From assembly GCF_032193765.1 (NCBI RefSeq), contig NZ_JAVBIJ010000001.1:1922001-1986000 (forward strand): a stretch of 64,000 nt of DNA, read 5' to 3'. Below are positions 29,146 to 38,476 of this stretch, piece after piece. The notes under the pieces were generated by a model that was not told the DNA's origin, did no database searches, and saw only the letters and a program-made list of their open reading frames with translations. The stretch's first letter is position 1; every line of letters starts with the position of its first letter. The translations under genes and the position numbers were made by a program. Source of the stretch: Rhodoferax potami (GTDB lineage Bacteria; Pseudomonadota; Gammaproteobacteria; Burkholderiales; Burkholderiaceae_C).

Positions 29146-31041
29146 TTACACGATACCCACCAAATGGGTCAGCAAAGGACCGAAACGCTGGCGGATGGAC
29201 GCCTGAATACCTGCCGCATCCAAGCCCTGCAAACGCAACAAATGCGCCGGGTCGCCGTGCTCAATGAACTCGTCGGCCAGGCCTAGTTGCAGCACTGGCA
29301 AGGTCACACCGGCGGCGTGCAGGGCTTCCATCACGGCAGAGCCTGCGCCCCCCATGGTGGCGCCCTCTTCCACCGTGACCAGCGCACTGTGGGTGGCTGC
29401 GATTTGCAGCAACAAATCGACATCCAAGGGCTTGGCCCAGCGCATGTTGACCACCGTCAAGCCCAGCGCCTCTGCGGCAGCCAGAGCCGGGTGGAGCAAG
29501 GTGCCGAAGGCCAGAATCGCGATCTCGCTGCCCTGCTTGCGGATTTCACCTTTGCCGAAAGGCAAGCCTTCCAAAGACGGCGACACCGGCACACCGGCAC
29601 CACTGCCGCGCGGGTAGCGCACGGCTACCGGGTGATTTTGGGCAAACGCGGTGCTAAGGAGCTGGCGGCACTCGTTTTCGTCGGCCGGGCAGGCAATGCT
29701 CATGTTGGGAACGCAGCGCAAAAACGGAATGTCATACGCCCCCGCGTGGGTTGCCCCATCGGCACCCACCAAGCCTGCGCGGTCCAGTGCAAACACCACC
29801 GGCAGGTTTTGAAGGGCCACGTCGTGGATCAGCTGGTCATAAGCGCGCTGCAAAAAGGTGGAGTAAATCGCCACCACCGGCTTGAGCCCTTCAGTCGCCA
29901 GCCCGCCGGCAAAGGTCACCGCGTGCTGCTCCGCAATGCCGACATCGAAATAGCGCGCAGGAAAGCGCTTTTCAAACTCAACCATGCCGGAGCCTTCGCG
30001 CATGGCGGGGGTAATGCCTACCAAACGCTCGTCGGCCGCTGCGGTATCGCACAGCCACTGGCCGAAAACCTGGGTAAACGTGGTTTTGCCCGGTGTGGCG
30101 GGTTTGACCAGCCCCACCGCAGGATCAAACTTGCCGGGGCCGTGGTAGGCGACCGGATCGGCCTCGGCCAACTTGTAGCCTTGGCCCTTCTTGGTCACCA
30201 CGTGCAGGAACTGGGGTCCCTTGAGGTGCTTGATGTTTTCCAGCGTCGGGATCAGAGAGTCGAGGTCGTGGCCATCGATCGGGCCGATGTAGTTGAACCC
30301 GAACTTCTCAAACAAAGTCGCTGGGACCACCATGCCCTTGGCGTGTTCTTCCAGCCGCTTGGCCAGCTCAAACAAGGGGGGCGCGCCCTTGAGCACGCTC
30401 TTGCCCACATTTTTGGCGGCTGCATAAAACTGGCCGCTCATCAGTTGGGCCAGATAGCGATTGAGCGCGCCCACCGGCGGGCTGATGCTCATGTCGTTGT
30501 CGTTCAAGATCACGAGCAGGCGGCAGTCTTCCACACCTGCATTGTTCATGGCCTCAAACGCCATGCCAGCCGTCATGGCGCCATCGCCGATCACGGCGAC
30601 GGAGTAGCGGTCTTCGCCCTTGATGCGGGAGGCCAGCGCCATGCCCAGCGCCGCAGAAATCGAGGTGCTGGAGTGGGCGGTACCGAAGGTGTCGTATTCA
30701 CTCTCCTCGCGGCGCGGGAAACCCGAGAGCCCGCCGAACTGGCGCAGGCTCTGCATCCGGTCGCGCCGGCCGGTCAAGATTTTGTGCGGATAGGTCTGGT
30801 GGCCCACATCCCACACGATCCGGTCATTCGGCGTGTTGAACACATAGTGCAGGGCGACGGTGAGCTCCACAGTACCGAGGTTGGAGCTCAGGTGCCCACC
30901 GGTACCGGCCACGCTATGCAGCAGAAACTGGCGCAGCTCGTCGGCCAGGGCTTGCAGCTGCGGGCGCTGCAAACGGCGCATGGCAGCGGGGTCGTTGATC
31001 GTGGACAACAGGGGCGCTGCAGAGAGATTATTTGGTGACAT
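29146..31041 (-). CDS. dxs: 1-deoxy-D-xylulose-5-phosphate synthase
   Basis: This 631-residue thiamine-diphosphate enzyme makes DXP from pyruvate and glyceraldehyde 3-phosphate, the first step of the MEP isoprenoid pathway. Motifs are [36 protein letters not shown], the ThDP motif [18 protein letters not shown] with NDNDMSIS, and [20 protein letters not shown] in the transketolase-like half. It lies downstream of xseB-ispA, the standard cluster, but a dispersed repeat fills the ispA-dxs gap. Confidence 0.97.
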   Translation of the reverse strand: MSPNNLSAAPLLSTINDPAAMRRLQRPQLQALADELRQFLLHSVAGTGGHLSSNLGTVELTVALHYVFNTPNDRIVWDVGHQTYPHKILTGRRDRMQSLRQFGGLSGFPRREESEYDTFGTAHSSTSISAALGMALASRIKGEDRYSVAVIGDGAMTAGMAFEAMNNAGVEDCRLLVILNDNDMSISPPVGALNRYLAQLMSGQFYAAAKNVGKSVLKGAPPLFELAKRLEEHAKGMVVPATLFEKFGFNYIGPIDGHDLDSLIPTLENIKHLKGPQFLHVVTKKGQGYKLAEADPVAYHGPGKFDPAVGLVKPATPGKTTFTQVFGQWLCDTAAADERLVGITPAMREGSGMVEFEKRFPARYFDVGIAEQHAVTFAGGLATEGLKPVVAIYSTFLQRAYDQLIHDVALQNLPVVFALDRAGLVGADGATHAGAYDIPFLRCVPNMSIACPADENECRQLLSTAFAQNHPVAVRYPRGSGAGVPVSPSLEGLPFGKGEIRKQGSEIAILAFGTLLHPALAAAEALGLTVVNMRWAKPLDVDLLLQIAATHSALVTVEEGATMGGAGSAVMEALHAAGVTLPVLQLGLADEFIEHGDPAHLLRLQGLDAAGIQASIRQRFGPLLTHLVGIV

Positions 31042-31043
31042 TT

Positions 31044-31099
31044 GCTATTCTTTTAGTAGCTACTTGCGCACACTCCATGAGCGCCAGAGGCATTTTTTA
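31044..31099 (+). repeat. Dispersed repeat copy C (ispA-dxs gap)
   Basis: GCTATTCTTTTAGTAGCTAC, then TTGCGCACACTCCATGAGCG and CCAGAGGCATTTTTTA. Confidence 0.75.
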
Positions 31100-31104
31100 C
31101 ATAT

Positions 31105-32052
31105 TCAATAAGCCCGGTCCACCACCATGCCGGCCAAGGCTTGCAACGCTGCGGTGTTGTGCAAACCACTGGTTTGCAGCGCCTGCAGCGCTTGCTCATG
31201 GAGGGAGCGTGCGTAATTGCGGCTGGCTTCCAGCCCCATCAGGGAGACATAGGTGGGCTTGTCGTTGTCTGCGTCTTTGCCAGCGGTTTTACCCAGGGTG
31301 GCCGAGTCGGCCGTCACATCCAGAATGTCATCGACCACTTGGAACGCCAAGCCGATGGCAGCACCATAGGCCTCCAGTGCGGCCAGCACATTCGCCGGGG
31401 GTTGCGCGCACTGCGCACCCATCACCACACTGCCCTGCAGCAAGGCACCGGTTTTGAGCTGATGCATTTCACGCAACTGGCTCTCGGTGAGGGGCAAACC
31501 CACACTCGCCAGATCGATGGCCTGCCCGCCTGCCATGCCCGCACTGCCAGCCGCGCGGGCCAGCAAACCGCACAAACGGGCCTGCACCACACAGGGCACC
31601 GATCCGTCTTGCGGGGTCAGGAACTCAAAGGCTAAGGCCTGCAAGGCGTCACCAGCCAACAAGGCACTGGCTTCACCAAACTGCACATGCACCGTGGGCT
31701 TGCCGCGGCGCAACACATCGTTGTCCATGCAAGGCATGTCGTCGTGTACTAACGAATACGCGTGAATCAGCTCGACCGCGCAGGCAGCCCGCAAGGCACC
31801 CGCATCACACTGGTGCCCCAGCGGCGCTACGGCCTCGTGGGCGGCCAGAACAAGCAGTGGGCGCAAGCGCTTGCCGCCATCGAGCACCGCGTAGCGCATG
31901 GCGTCCACCAGCGCGGCCGGCGCGCCATGGTCTTCGCCTTGGGGCACCTCTGCGGTGATCCAGGTGTCCAGCGCGCGCTCCACGCGGTCCAGACGCTCGC
32001 GCATCCACAGGTCCAGGTCAAAAGGGTTCAAGGGTTTGGCCTCTGCGCTCAT
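31105..32052 (-). CDS. ispA: Farnesyl/geranyl diphosphate synthase
   Basis: This 315-residue prenyltransferase condenses IPP with allylic diphosphates. It has the first aspartate-rich motif ([19 protein letters not shown]), the second one ([13 protein letters not shown]) and the [14 protein letters not shown] motif. Small residues before the first DDxxD fit a C15 product. It is coupled to xseB by an ATGA overlap, and the neighbour dxs supplies precursors. Confidence 0.95.
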   Translation of the reverse strand: MSAEAKPLNPFDLDLWMRERLDRVERALDTWITAEVPQGEDHGAPAALVDAMRYAVLDGGKRLRPLLVLAAHEAVAPLGHQCDAGALRAACAVELIHAYSLVHDDMPCMDNDVLRRGKPTVHVQFGEASALLAGDALQALAFEFLTPQDGSVPCVVQARLCGLLARAAGSAGMAGGQAIDLASVGLPLTESQLREMHQLKTGALLQGSVVMGAQCAQPPANVLAALEAYGAAIGLAFQVVDDILDVTADSATLGKTAGKDADNDKPTYVSLMGLEASRNYARSLHEQALQALQTSGLHNTAALQALAGMVVDRAY

Positions 32053-32300
32053 TGCGGCTTCCAGGGCTTCAAGACCCCGTCGTCGAGGACCTTGATTTGC
32101 TCCTCCACGGCTTGCAGCTTGTCACGACAGTGCTGTAGCAGCGCGGCACCGCGCTGGTAGCTGGTGAGCAATTGGTCCAAAGGCAGGTCGCCGGACTCGA
32201 GCCGGCCGACCAACGCTTCGAGCTCCAACATGGACGCTTCATAGGTATCCGGGAGGGGCAGCTTCAGGGCTTCGTGAGAGGGGGTACTGGCCTTGGGCAT
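32049..32300 (-). CDS. xseB: Exodeoxyribonuclease VII small subunit
   Basis: This 83-residue protein has the XseB core [20 protein letters not shown] then [20 protein letters not shown], two helices that pack on the large subunit XseA. ATG 32300 was preferred to a TTG at 32321. It is the first gene of xseB-ispA-dxs, the usual order. XseA is not in the window. Confidence 0.93.
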   Translation of the reverse strand: MPKASTPSHEALKLPLPDTYEASMLELEALVGRLESGDLPLDQLLTSYQRGAALLQHCRDKLQAVEEQIKVLDDGVLKPWKPQ

Positions 32301-32498
32301 GAAAGAGGTACTTGTAATCAAAGTGCAATTTTAGGCGCATCAGACTGCCGCCAACGGAACTAGAGACAGCCGCCTAGCGCGGAGGATGGGTACAATCGCC
32401 CCTCCCGCTTCCGGCCACCCGCATCTGGGCTGGCCGGCTCCCATTCACCGCGCACTATGGTGCATCCCCCTGTGGGGAGTCTTTAGGTCAGGTCACCC

Positions 32499-33671
32499 AT
32501 GTCTGATTTAAGTCTTCAACTGCAGCAGGCGAACAGCCAACTACCAGTTTCAAGCTACTTTGACCCGGCGCTCTACGCGCTTGAAATGCAAAGTATCTTT
32601 CAGCAAGGGCCCCGTTATGTGGGGCACTCTTTGAGCGTCCCCAACGTGGGGGACTACTACGCCCTGCCCCAAGAAAAAGAAGGCCGGGCCCTCGTGCGCA
32701 ATGCCGGTGGCATTGAACTGATCTCTAATGTCTGCCGCCACCGCCAAGCTGTGATGCTCAAGGGGCGTGGCTCACTCACCCACAGCGGCAACCAAGTGCA
32801 AAGCGGCAACATTGTGTGCCCGCTGCATCGCTGGACCTACAGCGGCGCCCACGCCGGCCAGAACGGCAGCCAAAGCGGTACGCTGATCGGTGCGCCCCAC
32901 TTCGCCCACGACCCATGCTTGAACCTCAACAACTACAAGTTGCAAGAGTGGAACGGCCTGCTGTTTGAAGACCACCGCGCCAACGGCGGTGTGGATGTGG
33001 CCGCCCAACTCGCGAACATGGGCCCGCGTGCCGACCTGAGCTTTGAGGGCTACGTGCTCGATAAGGTGGAAATGCACGAGTGCAACTACAACTGGAAGAC
33101 GTTTATTGAGGTGTACCTCGAGGACTACCACGTAGGCCCCTTCCACCCCGGCTTGGGCCAGTTTGTGACTTGCGACGACCTGCGCTGGGAGTTCAAGGAC
33201 AACTACTCGGTGCAGACCGTGGGCGTGGCCAACCGCCTCGGCAAGGCCGGCAGCCCCACCTATGAGCGCTGGCACAAGGCCCTGCTGGGCTACCGCAACA
33301 ACGTGCCCCCGCAGTACGGCGCCATCTGGCTCACCTACTACCCCCACATCATGGTGGAGTGGTACCCGCATGTGTTGACCGTGTCCACCCTGTTCCCGAT
33401 GGGCGTGAACAAGACCATGAACATGGTGGAGTTCTACTACCCCGAAGAAATTGCCGCCTTTGAGCGCGAGTTCGTGGAAGCCCAGCAGGCCGCTTACATG
33501 GAAACTTGCATCGAAGACGACGAGATCGGCGAACGCATGGACGCAGGCCGCCGCGCCTTGTTTGACCGCGGCGACAACGAAGTTGGCCCCTACCAAAGCC
33601 CTATGGAAGACGGCATGCAGCACTTCCACGAGTGGTACCGGGGCAAGCTGGGCAGCGCGGTCGGCGGCTGA
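32499..33671 (+). CDS. Rieske non-heme iron oxygenase, alpha subunit
   Basis: This 390-residue protein has a Rieske [2Fe-2S] site (CRHR .. CPLHRW, CxH and CxxH about 28 residues apart) in its N-terminal domain. The mononuclear iron site is in FIEVYLEDYHVGPFHPG, with the two histidines and a nearby acidic residue. It belongs to ring-hydroxylating or demethylating oxygenases. No ferredoxin, reductase or beta subunit is adjacent, so its electron donor is encoded elsewhere and its substrate is unknown. A TACAAT box at about 32390 could be its promoter. The 198-base gap before it otherwise holds a small GC-rich hairpin. Confidence 0.88.
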   Translation: MSDLSLQLQQANSQLPVSSYFDPALYALEMQSIFQQGPRYVGHSLSVPNVGDYYALPQEKEGRALVRNAGGIELISNVCRHRQAVMLKGRGSLTHSGNQVQSGNIVCPLHRWTYSGAHAGQNGSQSGTLIGAPHFAHDPCLNLNNYKLQEWNGLLFEDHRANGGVDVAAQLANMGPRADLSFEGYVLDKVEMHECNYNWKTFIEVYLEDYHVGPFHPGLGQFVTCDDLRWEFKDNYSVQTVGVANRLGKAGSPTYERWHKALLGYRNNVPPQYGAIWLTYYPHIMVEWYPHVLTVSTLFPMGVNKTMNMVEFYYPEEIAAFEREFVEAQQAAYMETCIEDDEIGERMDAGRRALFDRGDNEVGPYQSPMEDGMQHFHEWYRGKLGSAVGG

Positions 33672-33677
33672 ACACTT

Positions 33678-33735
33678 ACTATCAAAAACATAGCTGCTCG
33701 CGCACATTCCATGAGCGCCAGCAGCTCTTTTTATT
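33678..33735 (+). repeat. Dispersed repeat copy D (Rieske gene-EamA gap)
   Basis: ACTATCAAAAACATAGCTGC, then TCGCGCACATTCCATGAGCG and CCAGCAGCTCTTTTTA. It fills the intergenic gap. Confidence 0.75.
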
Positions 33736-33746
33736 GCTAAACACCT

Positions 33747-34634
33747 ATGCAAGCTCTCTGGATGGTTCTGGCTTCGTTCTGGTTCGCGCTGATGGCGGTG
33801 GGCATCAAATATGCCTCCAACAGCTTCGGCACCTTTGAGCTGGTGTTTTACCGGGGCCTAGTGAGCATTGTGTTCATGGGCATTGTGGTGCGGGCCAGCG
33901 GCTCCAGCCTGCGCACCCCGGTGCCCATGATGCATGTGTGGCGCAGCACCATCGGTGTGGTGTCTCTGGGCAGCTGGTTTTACGCCATCGCGCACTTGCC
34001 CCTGGCCACTGCCATGACCCTGAACTACATGAGCGGTGTGTGGGTGGCTGCCTTTGTGGTGGGTGGTGCGCTGCTCTACGGCAAAGAGCAACCCCAGGGC
34101 GCGCTCCTGGGTACCGTGCTGATGGGTTTTGTGGGTGTGGTCATGACCCTGCGCCCCACCATCGACCAGAACCAGCTGTTTGCCGGGCTGATCGGCCTGC
34201 TGTCGGGGCTGGGCGCTGCCTTGGCCTATATGCAAGTCACGGCGTTGGGCAAAGCCGGCGAGCCCGAAGAGCGCACCGTGTTTTACTTTTCAGTCGGCAG
34301 CGCGTTGGTGGGTGCAGCCGGCATGATTTTTACCGGCGTCACCCCCTGGAGTGAAGTCGCGTGGCAAGACGCCGCTTGGGTGGTGCCAATCGGCATTCTG
34401 GCGTCCATGGGGCAGTGGTGCATGACCCGCGCCTACCGCAAGGGCGCCACGCTGGTGGTGGCCAGCATGCAGTATTCAGGCATTGTGTTTGGCGTGATCT
34501 TCAGCTTGGTGCTGTTTGGCGACCAAATCCCTGTGCTGGGCTGGGTCGGCATTGCAGTGATAGTCTCTAGCGGCATATTGGCTACCATCCTGCGAACTCG
34601 CTTGATGCCCCACACCCCAGCCGAAGAACACTGA
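33747..34634 (+). CDS. EamA/DMT-family transporter
   Basis: This 295-residue inner-membrane protein has about ten hydrophobic helices in two EamA halves (ASFWFALMAVGIKYASNSFG and IGLLSGLGAALAYMQVTALG open them). The family exports metabolites and drugs, and the substrate is not predictable. It ends two bases before the sulfurtransferase start and is probably co-transcribed with it. Confidence 0.87.
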   Translation: MQALWMVLASFWFALMAVGIKYASNSFGTFELVFYRGLVSIVFMGIVVRASGSSLRTPVPMMHVWRSTIGVVSLGSWFYAIAHLPLATAMTLNYMSGVWVAAFVVGGALLYGKEQPQGALLGTVLMGFVGVVMTLRPTIDQNQLFAGLIGLLSGLGAALAYMQVTALGKAGEPEERTVFYFSVGSALVGAAGMIFTGVTPWSEVAWQDAAWVVPIGILASMGQWCMTRAYRKGATLVVASMQYSGIVFGVIFSLVLFGDQIPVLGWVGIAVIVSSGILATILRTRLMPHTPAEEH

Positions 34635-34635
34635 C

Positions 34636-35505
34636 ATGGCCTACACCACCCTGATCTCCGTCGCCCAACTCCAAGCCCTGCAAGCCAGCGCTACGCCCGC
34701 AGTCGTCTTTGACTGCAGCTGCGACCTGATGCAGCCTGCACAAGGCCCGGCCCAATATGCCGAGAGTCATATTGCAGGCGCGCTCTACGCACATTTGGAC
34801 AACAACTTGAGCGCCAAGGGCGACCCGGAGGTTACCGGCGCACAGTCGGGCGGGCGCCACCCGCTGCCCGCACGTGAAAAGTTCGCCCAGTGGCTGGGTA
34901 GCGTGGGCCTGAAAAATACCGACCAGGTGGTGGTGTACGACCGCCAGGGCGCCAACTACTGCGGCCGCCTGTGGTGGATGCTCAAATGGCTGGGTCACGC
35001 CAACGTGGCGGTGCTGGACGGTGGCTTTCAGGCCTGGCAGGCCGCAGGCGGTGCAGTGGCCAGCGGCGAAGAGCCAGCGCGCACACCAAGCACCTTTGCG
35101 GTCGCCGATGCGCTGGTCGCTTTGCGCAGCAGCGATCAGGTGCTGGCCAACCTAGGCAAGCCCACCCAACAGGTGCTGGATGCCCGCGGCGCGCCTCGCT
35201 TCCGCGGTGAAGTTGAGCCGATTGATCCAGTCGCTGGGCACATTCCCGGCGCCTTGAACCGGGTGTTCAGCAATAACCTGGGCGCCGATGGTTTCTTCAA
35301 GCCGGCAGCTGTGCTGCGCGCCGAGTTCGAGGCTCTGCTGGGCCAGCGCCAGCCGGAACATGTGGTGCACCATTGCGGTAGCGGTGTGAGTGCAGTGCCC
35401 AACATCCTCGCCATGGAAATTGCCGGCCTGCCGGGTAGTGCCTTGTTTGCCGGCAGCTGGAGCGAGTGGTGCAACCGGCCGGGCTTCCCGGTAGCGCAAG
35501 GCTGA
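34636..35505 (+). CDS. sseA: Two-domain sulfurtransferase (3-mercaptopyruvate type)
   Basis: This 289-residue protein has two rhodanese domains. The inactive N-terminal one contains VVFDCSCDLMQPAQG and VVVYDRQGANYCGRLWWMLK. The C-terminal one has the active-site loop HHCGSGVSAVPNILAME. The CGSGVxA loop is characteristic of 3-mercaptopyruvate sulfurtransferase rather than thiosulfate rhodanese (CRxGx). LDARGAPRFRGEVEPIDPVA, then GHIPGALN, is the CH2A signature. It follows the EamA gene directly. Confidence 0.88.
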   Translation: MAYTTLISVAQLQALQASATPAVVFDCSCDLMQPAQGPAQYAESHIAGALYAHLDNNLSAKGDPEVTGAQSGGRHPLPAREKFAQWLGSVGLKNTDQVVVYDRQGANYCGRLWWMLKWLGHANVAVLDGGFQAWQAAGGAVASGEEPARTPSTFAVADALVALRSSDQVLANLGKPTQQVLDARGAPRFRGEVEPIDPVAGHIPGALNRVFSNNLGADGFFKPAAVLRAEFEALLGQRQPEHVVHHCGSGVSAVPNILAMEIAGLPGSALFAGSWSEWCNRPGFPVAQG

Positions 35506-35528
35506 ACCACGGCTTACACTGAGCCGCC

Positions 35529-37700
35529 ATGAGCCTGCTCAAACTCAGCCTTCCCGCACAGCGCATGGCCACCGATGTGGTCATGTGTGTGGCCTTGGCA
35601 TCGGCAGGTCTATTGATGACCGCTACGGTGTACGACTACCTCCGCGAGGCGGATCTGCTGCGAAGCTTCGAGCGGCGCAATGCACTTGCCGAAACCGTAG
35701 TCGCGGCCCTGGACCGGGACGCCACGGCAACCTTAGAGGCGGTGCGCGGTACAGCGCTGCTCGCAGAAATGATGCCCGGCATGACCGGCCTCCAGTTTGA
35801 GGCCTACGCCCGCAGACTGCAGGGGATTCACTCCTCGATTGCCTCACTCCAGTGGGAGCGGTTCACCAGCAATGGTGGCTACATTTTTCCGCCCAACCGC
35901 TCGGGCTGGACCGGGCGGGCTGCCGGGCAACTGGAAGAGGCACAAAAAGACGCCCGTATTGTGGGCACGCCGATCGCGACCGGCCCTTTTGCTTTGCCGG
36001 AAACCTCCCGGACTGGCGTTGCACTGACGGTCCCTGTATACGAGCGAGTGCCGGGAGTCGCGGGCACCAACCGCCACATCGGCTTTATCAATGCCTTGAT
36101 CGACACCACCGAGCTGAGCCGGCACGCCACCTTCCAAGCCAAGTCCGCAGCCTCTGAACTGCTGATCACAGAACGCAGCGAGGAAGACCGCAACCTACAG
36201 GTGTACTCCGGCCTGAGTGACCCTGAACATCGCGCAGGGCATGATGACGAAGGCCTACGCCCCGAGAAGGCCGATCACCTGCTGGAGTTGAGCTTTGGCA
36301 GCAGAAACTGGCAGGTATTGATCCACCCTGTGGATGAAAAAGCCGCCGGCCCGCTGCACCGCGAAACACTGGCCTTGGTGGTGGGGTTGGTGCTGACCGC
36401 GCTGCTCACCTTCTTGCTCGCCCGCAGCCAACAAAGCCGGCGGCAAACAGAGGAAGCTACCGAGCAGGAAAAGCTGCTGCGCGATGAGTTGCTGGCCGAA
36501 CAATCCCGCCTCAAAGAGGTGGTGGAGAGCACCGGTGTGGCGATCTGGGAATACGACCTGACCCGCCGCTACCTGAGCGTGAGTGATCGCTGGCATGTGG
36601 TGAGCGGCTACACCCGAGAAGAGTTGGGCGAGAACGTTTTCGATACCTGGTACACGTTAGTCCACCCCGATGACAGGCCGTTGATCACCAACCGGTTTGC
36701 AACTTTGAGCGAAGTGGGGAGCGACCGCTTCGAGTACGAGTACCGGATGCGGCAGAAAAACGGGCAATGGATGTGGGTGCAATCACTGGCGCACGTGGTT
36801 GAGCGAAATGCCGACGGAGTGGTCACCAAAGTGGCAGGCATCAACCTGGAAGTCACCCAGCAGAAAGAAGCGGAAATCCGGATCCATGCCCTGAACGCTT
36901 CACTCGAGGCCCAGATGCAAGAGGCACTGGCCCGCAGCGAGGCGCGTGCCACCCTGGGCACCTTGATCGCCAGCGTGTCGCACGAAATGGCCACCCCCAT
37001 GGGCAACAGCATGATGACGGCCAGCACGCTGATGGCGCAGGCGGTGCAGTTTGATGCGCAACTGGCCGCTGGCAATTTGCGGCGCTCGGAGCTCAACGCC
37101 TTCGTGGCGGGCGTCAAAGACGGCAATACCTTGCTTATGCGCAACCTGGAGCGCGCCGTGGCCTTGTTGAAAAACTTCCGCCAAGTGGCCGCAGACCAAG
37201 CCAGCGAGCAACGCCGCAGCTTCGATTTGCGCCAGGGTCTACAAGAAGTGCTGGCCACCTTGGCACCCAGCCTGAAGCGCCATAGCCACAAGGTGCATTT
37301 GGATGCCCCGGACGGCATCGAGATGGAGAGCTACCCCGGCCCCATCGGGCAGGTCATCATCAACCTGATCAACAACGCCTATTTGCACGCCTTTGATGGC
37401 ATGGAACATGGCGAAGTGCACATCAAGGCAACGCCGAGCACCACCACGGTGACCCTGCAAATCAGCGACAACGGTCGCGGCATTGCGCCGGAGACGCTGG
37501 AAAAAATGTTCCAGCCGTTTTTCAGCACCCGCATTGGCCAAGGGGGCACGGGCCTGGGCATGTCGATCGTTGAAAACCTCGTAAAAGCCACCTTGGGTGG
37601 CAGCCTCGAGGTGCAGTCGACGGTCGGGCAAGGTACGACGGTCACCATCACCTTGCCATTGACCGCGCCCCAACCTACCCCTGAAGAAGACGCAGGGTAG
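35529..37700 (+). CDS. CHASE-PAS sensor histidine kinase
   Basis: This 723-residue membrane kinase has an N-terminal transmembrane helix (VVMCVALASAGLLMTATVY), a periplasmic CHASE-type sensor (about residues 45-260, with GFINALIDTTEL), a second helix (LALVVGLVLTALLTFLLARS) and a coiled segment. A PAS/PAC domain (VVESTGVAIWEYDLTRRYLS; YRMRQKNGQWMWVQSLAHVV) follows. The H-box is ASVSHEMATPMGNS with an unusual MATPMGN context, and the ATPase has N-box LINNAYLHAF, DNGRGIAPE, FFSTRIGQGGTGLGMSIVEN. No response regulator is adjacent, so it is an orphan kinase in this window. CHASE sensors detect small extracellular ligands. Confidence 0.9.
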   Translation: MSLLKLSLPAQRMATDVVMCVALASAGLLMTATVYDYLREADLLRSFERRNALAETVVAALDRDATATLEAVRGTALLAEMMPGMTGLQFEAYARRLQGIHSSIASLQWERFTSNGGYIFPPNRSGWTGRAAGQLEEAQKDARIVGTPIATGPFALPETSRTGVALTVPVYERVPGVAGTNRHIGFINALIDTTELSRHATFQAKSAASELLITERSEEDRNLQVYSGLSDPEHRAGHDDEGLRPEKADHLLELSFGSRNWQVLIHPVDEKAAGPLHRETLALVVGLVLTALLTFLLARSQQSRRQTEEATEQEKLLRDELLAEQSRLKEVVESTGVAIWEYDLTRRYLSVSDRWHVVSGYTREELGENVFDTWYTLVHPDDRPLITNRFATLSEVGSDRFEYEYRMRQKNGQWMWVQSLAHVVERNADGVVTKVAGINLEVTQQKEAEIRIHALNASLEAQMQEALARSEARATLGTLIASVSHEMATPMGNSMMTASTLMAQAVQFDAQLAAGNLRRSELNAFVAGVKDGNTLLMRNLERAVALLKNFRQVAADQASEQRRSFDLRQGLQEVLATLAPSLKRHSHKVHLDAPDGIEMESYPGPIGQVIINLINNAYLHAFDGMEHGEVHIKATPSTTTVTLQISDNGRGIAPETLEKMFQPFFSTRIGQGGTGLGMSIVENLVKATLGGSLEVQSTVGQGTTVTITLPLTAPQPTPEEDAG

Positions 37701-37717
37701 CCCGGCGCACCCGGGTT

Positions 37718-38296
37718 TTAAAACCCGAAGCGGGAACCCGCGCCCAGTAAAGTTGCCACGCCCAGCACCGCGAAGATGGCCGCCGCAATCGAGTGCACCA
37801 GCTTCATCGGGATCTTGTTGGCGAGCTTGTCTCCGGCAAACACTGCCGGCACGTCGGCAATCAACATGCCCAGAGTGGTACCGATGACCACCATCACCGG
37901 CGCAGCGTAGTGGGCGGCCATGGCCACAGTCGCAATCTGGGTCTTGTCGCCCATTTCGGCCAAAAAGAAGGTGATCAGTGTCGCGCCGAACACCCCGAAG
38001 CGGCCTGCAATCTGGGTTTCTTCGTCTTCAATCTTGTCGGGAATCAGCGTCCAGATCGCCATGCCCAGGAAGGATGCACCGAGCACCCAGCGCAACACTT
38101 CGGGACTGATGGCGGAGGTGATCCAAGCGCCCAAGGCACCGGCCAGGCCGTGGTTCACGATAGTGGCAGCCAGAATGCCCAGCACGATGGGCAAAGGCTT
38201 TTTGAAGCGTGCCGCGAGGATGAAGGCGAGGAGTTGGGTTTTGTCACCGATTTCGGCCAGAGCGACCACACCGGTAGAGACGAGAAGGGATTCCAT
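37718..38296 (-). CDS. UPF0016/GDT1-family manganese exporter
   Basis: This 192-residue protein has six hydrophobic segments and two copies of the ion-binding motif E-x-G-D-K-T (LAEIGDKTQLLAFIL and LAEMGDKTQIATVAM), the diagnostic of the UPF0016/TMEM165 family. Bacterial members export Mn2+. A yybP-ykoY (Mn2+-sensing) riboswitch stands directly upstream, which strongly supports that role. ATG 38296 was chosen because the GTG at 38335 falls inside the riboswitch expression platform. Confidence 0.92.
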   Translation of the reverse strand: MESLLVSTGVVALAEIGDKTQLLAFILAARFKKPLPIVLGILAATIVNHGLAGALGAWITSAISPEVLRWVLGASFLGMAIWTLIPDKIEDEETQIAGRFGVFGATLITFFLAEMGDKTQIATVAMAAHYAAPVMVVIGTTLGMLIADVPAVFAGDKLANKIPMKLVHSIAAAIFAVLGVATLLGAGSRFGF

Positions 38297-38328
38297 GAGC
38301 ACGAGTTCCAAGGCCGGTAAAAGACAAA

Positions 38329-38466
38329 TGACCACGGCACATCACCGGCCAAGGCGGATGTGCGGTGGTCAAAGGTCTTGCCAAGACTGAACTGCTGGCG
38401 CCAGGGTCTTCGGACCCAGTGTGTTGACGCAAGCCTCTTGCGGTGCAAGAGAGGCTACTCCCCAAT
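38329..38466 (-). promoter_or_regulatory. yybP-ykoY manganese riboswitch
   Basis: Read on the minus strand the leader contains GGGGAGTAGCC, an AGAGGCT stem, CGTCAACA, a GGGTCC..GACCC stem and GGCAAGACCTTTGACC, the conserved parts of the yybP-ykoY class. It is followed by a strong hairpin (TGACCAC.GCACATC / GATGTGC.GTGGTCA, 38371-38329) and a T-rich run TTTGTCTTTT that looks like an intrinsic terminator. In this class Mn2+ binding turns on exporter expression; here transcription antitermination is inferred. Confidence 0.88.
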
Positions 38467-38476
38467 GACAGAGTGG

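Noticed and set aside
29287..31038. 583-codon open frame antisense to dxs
   Set aside because: dxs on the opposite strand carries every expected motif.
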